40,200 nt of DNA from positions 1-40,200 of the forward strand of contig CAIXFN010000053.1 in NCBI GenBank assembly GCA_903918755.1, in the 5' to 3' direction. This document shows, in pieces, positions 31,698 through 40,200 of this stretch (positions are counted from its first letter, which is position 1; the number at the start of each line of letters is the position of its first letter). Origin of the DNA: an uncultured Pedosphaera sp. Lineage in GTDB: Bacteria; Verrucomicrobiota; Verrucomicrobiia; Limisphaerales; Pedosphaeraceae. Made by a program: the position numbers and the translations under genes. Below the pieces are notes generated by a model that worked only from the letters and a program-made list of their open reading frames with translations, made no database searches and was not told where the DNA came from.

Positions 31698-33119
31698 AAA
31701 AAACAGCCACCACACCACCACCAGCACCGGCACCATGAAGGGTAGGGTGTACCGGCCCAGGTAACCAAAGAAGGACGGCATTTTGACTTTCTGGTGCTCC
31801 GCGATGGACTTCACCATGAAATTGGGACCGTTACCAATGTAGGTGTTGGCTCCGAAAAAAACCGCCCCCACGCTGATGGCCACGATGTAAGCATTGAACC
31901 GCGCGTTGCCCAGCAGGTAGGCAATGCCGATCTCATCCGGTGTCACGCTGCCCGCCGCCAGTTGCGCGGCATGAAATTTTTGCAGCGTCGCAAAGGTGGC
32001 CCGGATTTCGTCCGCCTGTGCCCCGGCCAGATGCGCTAATTCCGGCATCCCCGCATGCGCCCGGATCAAATCAGCCACCTGGGTGATCACCGCGGGATCC
32101 ACAAACCGCCCGATCAAAGTCTTCAGGAAACACAGATAGGTGGGCGCATTGTCCAGCAGGCTCGAGAGGGTTCCCGCACCCCAAAAAAAGAACGAGGAAC
32201 TATTGAGCTCCAGCTTGGCGGCGTTCCCTTGGAGCCAGTCCAGCGCCGGCATCATCGTCGTGAATATCCCGATGAACAGGATGGCCACCTCCTGGATTGG
32301 ATGAAAATCGAAATGGTTCGCCGCATGCACCGATTTGCGCGTGGTAAAATACGAGCCCAAGGCCGCCCCTAGCATCAATCCCTCGCGGAGGAAAGCGGGC
32401 CGTTCCAGAAAGACCGAACCGATGATGATGCCCAGGAAAACCAGGTTTCCCCAACCCTCGCAGCGCCATTGATTGGTCGCTGTCTCCAGCACTGGCGCGG
32501 GCGGCGACTTCCGGTAGTGCCAGGTGTCCACCGCCAGGAACATCACCAGCAACATCACCATCGCTACTCCCCACATCGGCAGGCAATGTTCGGCCACCCA
32601 CCAGAACGGAATTCCCTGCAGGTAACCCAGGAAGAGCGGGGGATCGCCAATCGGCGTCAGGCACCCTCCCACATTTGAGACCAGCAGGATGAAGAACATC
32701 ACGTGATGCGCCGCAATTCGGTAATGGTTCATGCGCAACCACGGCCGGATCAACAACATCGAGGCCCCGGTGGTGCCTAGAAAGTTGGCGGCGATGGCCC
32801 CCACCAGCAAAAACAGTGCATTGCCCAGCGGCCGCGCGGGCCCCTTGACCTGGATGTGAATGCCCCCCGCGACCACAAAGAGCGCGCCAATCAACGCGAT
32901 GAAACTCACATATTCATGCACCGCCTCCCCGATCCGCGCTCCGGCATGCAAACCCGCCGCATAATAGATCACGACCACGGCCCCCAGGCCGATCGCCACC
33001 TTGGGATAATGCCGCAGCCACCAGTTCGGGCACAGCAACGGCGCCATGGCGATCATGCCCAGCAAAAGGACAAAGGGCAGGATCCAACCGGGATTCACCG
33101 CAATGAGTTCAGCGATCAC
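31689..33119 (-). CDS. NhaD-like sodium:proton antiporter (ion transporter superfamily)
   Basis: 476 residues and about 12 membrane helices across the protein. Two discontinuous-helix signatures of the ion-transporter/NhaD group are visible: GTTGASMLLIRP and VSNVGGCLTPIGDPPLFLGY near residues 115-170, and in the C-terminal half GAGTLSSLLDNAPTYLCFL and GAVFFGANTYIGNGPNFMV. The repeated G-x-P/N-x-P elements form the ion site in such carriers. It most likely exchanges Na+ for H+ across the inner membrane. It is followed by waaA (148 bp) and preceded by a GH43-like gene on the same strand, with no functional link evident. Confidence 0.85.
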   Translation of the reverse strand: MIAELIAVNPGWILPFVLLLGMIAMAPLLCPNWWLRHYPKVAIGLGAVVVIYYAAGLHAGARIGEAVHEYVSFIALIGALFVVAGGIHIQVKGPARPLGNALFLLVGAIAANFLGTTGASMLLIRPWLRMNHYRIAAHHVMFFILLVSNVGGCLTPIGDPPLFLGYLQGIPFWWVAEHCLPMWGVAMVMLLVMFLAVDTWHYRKSPPAPVLETATNQWRCEGWGNLVFLGIIIGSVFLERPAFLREGLMLGAALGSYFTTRKSVHAANHFDFHPIQEVAILFIGIFTTMMPALDWLQGNAAKLELNSSSFFFWGAGTLSSLLDNAPTYLCFLKTLIGRFVDPAVITQVADLIRAHAGMPELAHLAGAQADEIRATFATLQKFHAAQLAAGSVTPDEIGIAYLLGNARFNAYIVAISVGAVFFGANTYIGNGPNFMVKSIAEHQKVKMPSFFGYLGRYTLPFMVPVLVVVWWLFFRG

Positions 33120-33179
33120 CGGGTAAAAATACGGGGCACGGAGGGCTCCGGCAAGCCCCCTTCCTTTTCGCTCCGCCCC

Positions 33180-35177
33180 CTATTTCTCCAGCTCCCGCTC
33201 CGGTTTCAAATCCATGAACACCGGCTGCCGGGGATCTCCGGGCACGAGCTTGCCGCCCGCCACCGCGAGTTCCACCACCTCGATCGCGGTGCGCCGGGTG
33301 TTGCCAAAATAAAACCACCAGGCCCGATCTCCACTCACCACCACGTCCCCGTGACTCCCCAACAGGTTGCCATCTTGCGGTTGCCAGTTCGCGCAATCGC
33401 TCGAACTCCAGACCCGCATCCCGTTGTTCCAACAGTCGGCCACCAGCCAATACTTGCCTTGCCAGTGAAACACCTTCGGTCCTTCCCCGGTGTAATCCGT
33501 CACCGCGCTTCCCCGCGTTTCCCAATGCACCAGGTCCACACTGTCGGCGTGGCACAGGGATTTTGCCGCCCGTTCGTCCTTGTACCACATCCGCCAGCCG
33601 CCGCCGGGCTTCTCGATCACACACGCATCAATCACCCGGTCGGACTTCAGATCCACCCGTCCAAGCGTGTCCCATTTCACCCCGTCGGTGCTCGTGAGAT
33701 GCACAATTTCCCGCGGATGGTTCCAATCATCGAAAATGCCCGGCACATAACTCAGGAACATATGATAGCGACCGTTCACCCAGATGACTTCCGGCGCCCA
33801 ATACGTGGAGTCGTCCGGATGCTCGTCCTGCCCGTACCGAATATCGGCCGTGCCCCGGTAAGTCCACGTCGCGCCGCCATCGCTCGATTCCGCCATGCCG
33901 ATTCGCGAACCATGCACCCACTTGACCCCGGGCGCATTGGTCGCGGTGGCCCGCCGGGCCGTGTAATACATGAACCATTTTCCCGTCTCCGCATTGAAAC
34001 ACAGGACGGGATCGGTCGGCGCATCAAAGACCGGATCGCGAAACAGCGGCCGGGTCGCCACTTTTCCAGCCGGCAAGGTCGTTGGCGTCGGCGCCGGAGC
34101 GGCGGCGGGCGAGTCGGACGCTTCCTGCAAATCCCGATCCATCGCCGCGCCATCAAACGGCACGACGATCACCTTGCTGCCATGCGTGTCGTTGCCGCGC
34201 TCCTGGTCCTTGGGCACATCCAGCACCGCAAAAGTGAAATGGGTTACGTGCCCGTTCGCCAGGACCACTCCCGGACGTTCCATCTTGTCCCAGTGATTCA
34301 AAGTGCCATCCGAGTAGCGCAGGAAGTCCTTCGTGGGATCATACGCCAGGCCGCGGAACTTCCAGTTGCTGATGCCATCGGGTGACGTGAGATGAAACGC
34401 TTTGCGCAGGCTCCAACTGTTGACCACGATGTGATACCTTCCGCCGCTGAACCATACCACCGGATCTTCCAGGTCCTTGAGGGGCAAGCCCTCAATTTTG
34501 GGGTAAATGCCCGGACTCAAAACTTCGTAAGGCCCCAGGATGCCATTCTTACTGAGCCAGATGGCACCGGAACGCGGCACGATCATGAAGTCACCATCCG
34601 GCCGTAGCAGCACACACAGGTTGGACATATGCGGCCTCCGGCCCGTGCCGTTCGTCGCCACCTTGATCGCCCCGAGGTAATCCCAGGGACCGTCCAGCGT
34701 TTTGGCTACAAAGACCTCCCCGGGCCGGGTTTCACTCACCACCACCGCATACCGGCCATCGGGCAGCGTCAGCGCGGTGACATTGTGTCCTTTGCCCTTT
34801 TGATTGTCCGGCCAGCACAACCCCAAATCGCGATACGGCCCGAAGATACTATCGCTCACCGCATGGACCGCCGCGGAGCCAAACCAGCCATTATGCCCCC
34901 GCGCCTGATCCCAGCGACTGGCGAAGAGATGGAATTTCCCGTCCGGTGCCGCGAGGATCTGCCCATCCCAATAACACCATTGGGTCATCGTGACATCCTC
35001 CAACCCGTTTTGCGGATCGCGCGGAAACACCCCCGGCGCCCCCCACACATTGGACACCAGCGGACTCCGGATGGGCATCGGCAGAAAATAATCAATCAAC
35101 GTCTTTTCCGCCGCCGTGGCCGACACCACATTACACGCAAACGCCAAAACTGCGCCGAGCAGGCCGAGTGGTTTCAT
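33180..35177 (-). CDS. Exported protein with two GH43-like five-bladed beta-propellers
   Basis: 665 residues. ATG 35177 gives a signal peptide (GLLGAVLAFACNVVSATAA). Two similar halves are joined by a Pro/Thr-rich linker near residue 330 (SPAAAPAPTPTTLP). Half one has WCYWDGQILAAPDGKFHLFA, HNVTALTLPDGRYAVVVSET and LKDLEDPVVWFSGGRYHIVV. Half two has RDPVFDAPTDPVLCFNAETG, STYWAPEVIWVNGRYHMFLS, DACVIEKPGGGWRMWYKDER and GPKVFHWQGKYWLVADCW. Repeated D-P-V, P-E-V/W and G.Y..W strands are typical of GH43/GH62/GH32-type propellers acting on arabinan, xylan or fructan side chains. Which half is catalytic is not decidable by eye. It probably acts in the periplasm or outside. Confidence 0.75.
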   Translation of the reverse strand: MKPLGLLGAVLAFACNVVSATAAEKTLIDYFLPMPIRSPLVSNVWGAPGVFPRDPQNGLEDVTMTQWCYWDGQILAAPDGKFHLFASRWDQARGHNGWFGSAAVHAVSDSIFGPYRDLGLCWPDNQKGKGHNVTALTLPDGRYAVVVSETRPGEVFVAKTLDGPWDYLGAIKVATNGTGRRPHMSNLCVLLRPDGDFMIVPRSGAIWLSKNGILGPYEVLSPGIYPKIEGLPLKDLEDPVVWFSGGRYHIVVNSWSLRKAFHLTSPDGISNWKFRGLAYDPTKDFLRYSDGTLNHWDKMERPGVVLANGHVTHFTFAVLDVPKDQERGNDTHGSKVIVVPFDGAAMDRDLQEASDSPAAAPAPTPTTLPAGKVATRPLFRDPVFDAPTDPVLCFNAETGKWFMYYTARRATATNAPGVKWVHGSRIGMAESSDGGATWTYRGTADIRYGQDEHPDDSTYWAPEVIWVNGRYHMFLSYVPGIFDDWNHPREIVHLTSTDGVKWDTLGRVDLKSDRVIDACVIEKPGGGWRMWYKDERAAKSLCHADSVDLVHWETRGSAVTDYTGEGPKVFHWQGKYWLVADCWNNGMRVWSSSDCANWQPQDGNLLGSHGDVVVSGDRAWWFYFGNTRRTAIEVVELAVAGGKLVPGDPRQPVFMDLKPERELEK

Positions 35178-35533
35178 GTCATCGAGCAAAGCACGAACCC
35201 CCGTCCTCCGCAACGCGATTCCGCGCCTCTTGGTACGGAGTTCCGCATTTATGCGGCCGGGTCACCCGCCAACCAGCCACCACCCGCATGCCCCCAGTTC
35301 CTCCTCACTCAATCCCACCTCACCGCCACACTCTTTTACCCCCCCACCGCGCCCACCCATCACCCTATTTTGCCTTGCCTTCCGCAACCCATGTTCAGCC
35401 CTGCGCAACCGCATAAAATTACCTTGTGAAAATCGCATTCCAGCCCGATAAACCGGGGCGTTCAGTGAATTCGACCCCGCTGGCTCGCGTCTCACTTGAA
35501 TATGCCTTTGACCGGTTGCTAAATCTTATTGCG
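35178..35533. other. Gap between divergent genes
   Basis: 356 bp with a long pyrimidine-rich stretch (about 35270-35380, many CCACC/CACCC runs). TAAAAT at 35414-35419 is a possible -10 box for the gene to the right, but no -35 partner stands at the right distance. The open frame from 35426 into the next gene is treated as leader. Nothing else is seen. Confidence 0.5.
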
Positions 35534-38500
35534 ATGACCACATTGATCCAATCCATCAGGGACGCCGTTGGCCGGGAACTGGCCTGCCGGCTGACATTGG
35601 GAGCGCTCTTGTTCGTGCCTGGCGCAGTGATCGCCGCCGACACCGGCGGCAATCTGGAATACAACCGGGACATCCGCCCCATTCTGGCCGAAAATTGCTT
35701 TGCCTGCCATGGGCCGGATTCCGCCGCCCGCAAAGCGGGGCTCCGCTTGGACCGCTTCGACGATGCGACCGCGCCCCGCAAGGACAAGCAACCCGCCATT
35801 GTGCCGGGCAAACCCGATGCCAGCGCACTGGTGTGCCGCATCATGGCCGCCAAGCCGGACGACGTCATGCCCCCGGCCCAGACCCACAAGTGCCTGACCC
35901 CCGCGGAAAAATCTACCCTCACGGCTTGGATCACCGCCGGTGCCAAATACCAGGCGCATTGGTCCCTCATCGCCCCCCACCAGGCCACGCTGCCCACCGT
36001 GCGCGATACCCGGTGGCCCCGCAACGCCATTGATCATTTTATTCTCGCGCGCTTGGAGCGGGAAGGTTTGTCACCCGCGCCCGAGGCCGATCGTCGGACC
36101 CTGATCCGCCGCGTCACCCTGGACTTGACCGGTCTGCCCCCGACCACCGCCGAAGTGGAAGCCTTTGTTTCCGATTCCGCCCCGGATGCCTACGAACGCG
36201 TGGTGGACCGCCTCCTGGCCTCCCCGCGCTGGGGTGAGCACCGCGCCCGTTACTGGCTGGATGCCGCCCGCTACGCCGACTCCAACGGCATTCACTTTGA
36301 TAATTTCCGCGAAATGTGGGCCTACCGCGATTGGGTGATCAAGGCGTTCAATCGCAACGAACCCTTCGACCAGTTCACCATCGAACAACTCGCCGGTGAC
36401 TTGCTCCCGAACCGGACTCTGGACAACCAGGTGGCCAGCGGCTTCAACCGCTGCAACATGACCAGCAACGAGGGCGGGGCGATTGACGAAGAATATCTGG
36501 TGCTCTACGCGCGGGATCGCACCGAGGCCACGAGCCAGGTTTGGCTGGGCACCACGGCCGGTTGCTCGGTTTGCCATGATCACAAGTTCGATCCGCTGCC
36601 CCAGAAGGATTTTTATTCCATGGCGGCGTTCTTCAACAACACCACCCAGCGCGCCATGGATGGCAACGTCAAGGACACGCCCCCGGTCGTCGTGGTACCG
36701 CAGGAAGCGGATCGTCCCCGCTGGGAAAAAGTCACTGGCGAGGTTCAGGAAGCCAAAAAGCGTGTCGAAAACCGGCGCGAAGGCGGGCACCAGGATTTCG
36801 CCGCCTGGGTCGCCACCGCCAAGCCCGACGTGTTCGCGAAGCAGGCGCCGACGGATGTGCCACTGCTGCAAATCCCGTTGGCTGACCACAAGGAAAAATC
36901 TCTCGCCGTCAGTGTGAAGGGCGAATGCCGCGATCTCGCCTTGGCCGAAAAGGCCGAGTGGCAGGCAGGCGCGGCGGGTGACCAGGCCTTCACCATCGGC
37001 AAGTCCGGCGTGGAAGTGCCCGGGGTGGGGGATCTGGAAAGCGACCAGGCCTTTTCCTACGGCGCCTGGGTGCGCTTGGACCAGGTCCGCGACGGCGCTC
37101 TCTTCGCCCGCATGGATGATCAGCACGATTACCGCGGCTGGGATCTGTGGTTGGAAGGCGGCCGCCCCGGGGCGCATATCATCAGCAAATGGCAGGATGA
37201 CGCCTTGAAAGTCGTGTCGAACAAGGCCATCGAAGCCAAACGCTGGACCCATGTGTTCGTCACTTATGATGGCTCTCGCAAAGCCGGGGGGGTAAAAGTT
37301 TATTTGGACGGCGAATCTCAGGCCGTGGGCGTGCAGGCCGACCAGTTGCAAGGTTCGATCCGCACCACGGTTCCCTTCAAGATCGGCCAGCGACACGCTT
37401 CCTCCCCGGTCACCGGGGCTGCCCTGCAGGATTTGCGGATTTACGGACGCGCCCTCACGGCCGGCGAGGTCAAATCCCTGGCCCGCGACTCCCGGATGGC
37501 CGCCTTGCTCACCAAGGCGGCGGACCAGCGCACGGACAAGGAAAAGGATGAATTGTATCGCGCCTGGCTCAACGGTTTCGATGCCGAATTCCAGGCCGCC
37601 AACACCCGCTTGGCCGCGTTGCAGCAGGAGGAAAATGAGATCAAACGCCGCGGCACTGCTGCCCTGGTCATGCAGGAAAAGTCGGAATCCGCCCTGGCCT
37701 ACATTCTCTTCCGCGGTGATTACGATAAGCGCCGCGACAAGGTGGAACCCAACACCCCGGCGTCCCTCCCGCCCCTGCCCAAAGACTTTCCGCGCAACCG
37801 CCTCGGCTTTGCCCGTTGGCTCCTGCTGCCTGAGCATCCCCTCACCGCGCGCGTGAACGTCAACCGCTTCTGGCAGGAACTCTTCGGCACCGGCATCGTC
37901 AAGAGCTCCGGAGACTTCGGCGTGGCCGGCGAATTGCCCTCTCACCAGGATTTGCTCGACTGGCTGGCCGTCAATTTCCGCCAAAACGGCTGGGACATCA
38001 AACGCCTGTTCAAACAAATCGTGTTGTCCGCCACCTACCGGCAGTCCTCCGTGGTCTCCCCGGCCAGCGAAGCCCGCGATCCCCAGAATCGCCTGCTCTC
38101 CCATGGCCCGCGTTATCGCATGGACGCCGAAATGGTGCGTGACTACGCCCTGGCCGTCAGTGGTCTGCTCTCCCCGCGCATCGGGGGGCCGAGCGTGCGC
38201 CCCTACCAACCCGAAGGCGTCTGGGAAGCGGTCGCCATGCCGGAGAGTAACACCCGCAATTACAAGCCCGATACCGGCGAGAGCCTCTACCGCCGCAGCC
38301 TTTACACCTTCTGGAAACGCGCCGCTCCCCCGGCTTCCCTGGAGGTGTTCAACGCCCCCAGTCGCGAGACTTGCATCGTCCGCCGCGAACGCACCGACAC
38401 CCCCTTGCAGGCATTGGTGACCTTGAACGATCCACAATTTGTCGAAGCCGCCCGGAATCTGGCGCAATGCACCCTACAAAACGGCGGCGCCACCGCCACC

Positions 38501-38743
38501 GACCGCCTCGACTTCATGGCCCGCCGGTTGCTCGCCCGTCCCTTGCGGCCCGCGGAGCAGCGCATCCTGACTGGCGCGGTCACCGATCTCCTCGATCAAT
38601 ACCACGCCAACCCCAAGGCGGCGGAAGAATTGCTCACCGTGGGTGAGTCCAAGGCCGACCCGGCGCTCGATCAGCCCCTGCTGGCGGCCTACACCATGGT
38701 GGCAAATGAAATGCTGAATCTGGACGAGGTTTTGAACAAATGA
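35534..38743 (+). CDS. Planctomycete-type cytochrome/DUF1549/LamG/DUF1553 protein
   Basis: 1069 residues from ATG 35534, whose signal sequence is CRLTLGALLFVPGAVIAA. Domains in order: a planctomycete cytochrome c-like domain with one haem site (C55FAC58H59; RDIRPILAENCFACHG); DUF1549 (WPRNAIDHFILARLEREGLS ... RYADSNG, about 150-370, including SNEGGAIDEEY and VCHDHKFDPL); a LamG/concanavalin domain (about 500-650, AFSYGAWVRLDQ, WTHVFVTYDGS, VKVYLDGE, DLRIYGRAL); and DUF1553 (about 760-1010, TARVNVNRFWQELFGTGIV, YRRSLYTFWKR). This multi-domain type is a hallmark of planctomycetes and verrucomicrobia and is thought to serve polysaccharide breakdown or electron transfer at the cell surface. Its stop overlaps the next start (ATGA), as usual for the DUF1501 partner. 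Confidence 0.93.
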   Translation: MTTLIQSIRDAVGRELACRLTLGALLFVPGAVIAADTGGNLEYNRDIRPILAENCFACHGPDSAARKAGLRLDRFDDATAPRKDKQPAIVPGKPDASALVCRIMAAKPDDVMPPAQTHKCLTPAEKSTLTAWITAGAKYQAHWSLIAPHQATLPTVRDTRWPRNAIDHFILARLEREGLSPAPEADRRTLIRRVTLDLTGLPPTTAEVEAFVSDSAPDAYERVVDRLLASPRWGEHRARYWLDAARYADSNGIHFDNFREMWAYRDWVIKAFNRNEPFDQFTIEQLAGDLLPNRTLDNQVASGFNRCNMTSNEGGAIDEEYLVLYARDRTEATSQVWLGTTAGCSVCHDHKFDPLPQKDFYSMAAFFNNTTQRAMDGNVKDTPPVVVVPQEADRPRWEKVTGEVQEAKKRVENRREGGHQDFAAWVATAKPDVFAKQAPTDVPLLQIPLADHKEKSLAVSVKGECRDLALAEKAEWQAGAAGDQAFTIGKSGVEVPGVGDLESDQAFSYGAWVRLDQVRDGALFARMDDQHDYRGWDLWLEGGRPGAHIISKWQDDALKVVSNKAIEAKRWTHVFVTYDGSRKAGGVKVYLDGESQAVGVQADQLQGSIRTTVPFKIGQRHASSPVTGAALQDLRIYGRALTAGEVKSLARDSRMAALLTKAADQRTDKEKDELYRAWLNGFDAEFQAANTRLAALQQEENEIKRRGTAALVMQEKSESALAYILFRGDYDKRRDKVEPNTPASLPPLPKDFPRNRLGFARWLLLPEHPLTARVNVNRFWQELFGTGIVKSSGDFGVAGELPSHQDLLDWLAVNFRQNGWDIKRLFKQIVLSATYRQSSVVSPASEARDPQNRLLSHGPRYRMDAEMVRDYALAVSGLLSPRIGGPSVRPYQPEGVWEAVAMPESNTRNYKPDTGESLYRRSLYTFWKRAAPPASLEVFNAPSRETCIVRRERTDTPLQALVTLNDPQFVEAARNLAQCTLQNGGATATDRLDFMARRLLARPLRPAEQRILTGAVTDLLDQYHANPKAAEELLTVGESKADPALDQPLLAAYTMVANEMLNLDEVLNK

Positions 38744-40107
38744 GCGACATGAACGATCCCATTCTCTCCCATCCGTTGGTCCAGGACTATGTCCGGGCCG
38801 AGACCCGGCGCCAGTTTTTCCGCCGCAGCGCCAGTTTCATGGGCACCGCCGCACTGGGCATGCTGGCGCCCCGCCTGCTCATGGGTGCGGAAAAAGCCGC
38901 CCCTTCTGCCGCCGCCGGCTTGGGCAATTTCGTCGCCCCCCACTTCGCGCCGCGCGCCAAGCAGGTGATCTACCTGCACATGGTCGGCGGCCCGCCGCAG
39001 TTGGACATGTACGACTACAAGCCCGTCATGAACGACTGGTACGACAAAGACCTGCCGGAATCTGTCCGCAACGGCCAGCGTCTCACCACCATGACCTCCG
39101 GGCAGTCGCGCTTTCCCATTGCCCCCTCCAAATACAAATTCGCCCAACACGGCAAGTCGGGCATGTGGGTCAGTGAATTGCTGCCCTGGACGTCGAAAAT
39201 GGTCGATGACATGTGCTTCGTCCGTTCCATGCACACCGAGGCCATCAATCATGAGCCGGCCATCTGTTACATGCAGACCGGCAACCAGATCACCGGCCGG
39301 CCGTGCCTCGGTTCCTGGGTTTCCTACGGCCTCGGTTCCATGAACCAGGACCTCCCCACCTTCGTTGTCCTCGTGGCCAAACCCTCCAACACCGAGCAAT
39401 TGCAGGCCATTTCCGGCCGGCTCTGGTCGTCGGGCTTCCTCCCGGGCCAGCATGCCGGGGTTTCCTTCCGGTCCTCGGGCGACCCGATCCTGTTCATCAA
39501 CAACCCCTCCGGCGTGTCCTCCGCGGTGCGGCGCAAAACCCTCGACGGCCTGCGGAAATTGAACGAAATGACTTTCCGCCAGGTCGGCGACCAGGAAACC
39601 CACACCCGGATTCAGCAATACGAACTGGCCTTCCGGATGCAGTCCAGCGTCCCCGAGCTCACGAACACGTCCAACGAACCCGCATCCACTTACGCGCTCT
39701 ACGGTGACGACGCGAAGAAAGCCGGGACCTTCGCCAATACCGTTTTGCTTGCCCGCCGCATGGTGGAGCGCGGCGTCCGTTTCGTGCAGGTGTACCACAA
39801 CAATTGGGATACCCACTCGAACGTCGCGGGTCGGTTGCCCAGCCAGTGCAAGGACATTGACCAGGCCTGCTACGGGCTGGTGCAGGATCTCAAGCAGCGC
39901 GGCTTGCTCGACTCCACCCTCATCATCTGGGGCGGCGAATTCGGCCGCACCATTTATTCCCAGGGCGGTCTTTCCCATGAAAACTACGGGCGTGATCATC
40001 ATCCCCGCTGCTTCACCATGTGGATGGCCGGCGGCGGTTCCCGTCCCGGGACCATCTACCAGCCTGTTGAAATAATCGTCAAAAAGCGCGATAATTGTAT
40101 CGCCTAA
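38740..40107 (+). pseudogene. DUF1501 (sulfatase-like) protein with lost C-terminus
   Basis: The frame encodes 455 residues. A Tat-type signal (TRRQFFRRSASFMGTAALGM) precedes the DUF1501 domain of the alkaline-phosphatase/sulfatase superfamily: YLHMVGGPPQLDMYDYKP, SKMVDDMCFVRSMHTEAINH, NNWDTHSN, LIIWGGEFGRTIYSQG, GRDHHPRCFTMWMAGGGSRP. Family members then continue for about 60-70 residues with a GETD..GY, DLHATLLHLLG and H.V type ending. Here the sequence changes after PGTIYQ (about 40062) to PVEIIVKKRDNCIA and stops, and the base composition drops in GC. The gene was probably cut by an insertion, so the last 15 residues are foreign. It is translationally coupled to the DUF1553 gene. Confidence 0.8.
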
Positions 40108-40200
40108 TACTATAAGTAAGCTAATATGTTGATGTGTTTGAAACGCATTGTTTGCCGCCTCAGGAACTCTTCGTTGCGACTTCCCAGCTAGTGCGCCCCG
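40063..40200. mobile_element. Probable end of an inserted element, truncated by the window
   Basis: From about 40063 the sequence is AT-richer than the rest and no longer matches DUF1501. It contains a dyad GCGATA-ATTG-TATCGC (40088-40103) and no gene. The breakpoint in a conserved family suggests an insertion sequence or similar element whose body lies to the right. The family cannot be told from this fragment. Confidence 0.5.

Noticed and set aside
36071-38467. A 798-codon frame on the minus strand
   Set aside because: It lies opposite the clear DUF1549/DUF1553 protein and shows no recognisable domain.
1-40200. tRNA, rRNA or riboswitch
   Set aside because: No cloverleaf, rRNA segment or known riboswitch core was recognised in the gaps on either strand by eye; a covariance-model search would be needed to be sure.

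Overview
The window looks like a GC-rich (about 60 %) chromosome fragment of a Gram-negative member of the PVC group, most likely a verrucomicrobium (Pedosphaera/Limisphaerales type). Four things suggest this: a planctomycete-cytochrome/DUF1549/LamG/DUF1553 protein paired with a DUF1501 protein; Tat-exported Gfo/Idh/MocA and sugar-isomerase proteins; a C-terminal domain ending in FFRL on an exported protease-like protein; and a Kdo transferase (waaA), which implies lipopolysaccharide. Family names come from motif recognition only; no search was run.

Layout. (a) 1-2793: a restriction locus with a NaeI-like endonuclease and an HNH protein on the minus strand, divergent from a small XRE controller translationally coupled to a second HNH protein. 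No methyltransferase lies in the window. (b) 2794-4182: non-coding, with a four-unit direct-repeat array. (c) 4183-5935: an exported dienelactone-hydrolase-like protein convergent with an atypical dihydropteroate-synthase-like protein, separated by a strong hairpin. (d) 6240-17527: one long operon of an ABC-2 permease, three SPFH (HflK/HflC-like) membrane proteins, a P1B metal ATPase, an ABC ATPase, a second ABC permease and a membrane-anchored protein of unknown function. Two adjacent members carry His-rich N-termini. This is the best candidate here for an uncharacterised multi-protein system. (e) 17633-21684: two Tat-type sugar-metabolism proteins behind a clear promoter with an operator-like dyad, then a subtilase-like protein with a changed catalytic set.

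(f) 21657-29005 is an accessory, decaying region: a hicAB-like toxin-antitoxin pair, a gene remnant, a GH30-like glycosidase, a cytochrome P460-like protein with a small membrane partner, three immunity-type genes (SUKH, DUF4375-like, WapI-like, the last broken by an in-frame TAG) and a Mu-like phage control fragment (S24 repressor, HTH protein, Gam). Related palindromic repeats are scattered through its gaps. (g) 29018-35177: transglutaminase-like protein, WaaA, NhaD-like antiporter and a tandem GH43-like beta-propeller protein, all on the minus strand. (h) 35534-40107: the DUF1553/DUF1501 pair; the DUF1501 gene loses its conserved C-terminus at about 40060, where base composition changes, as expected for an insertion that continues past the right edge.
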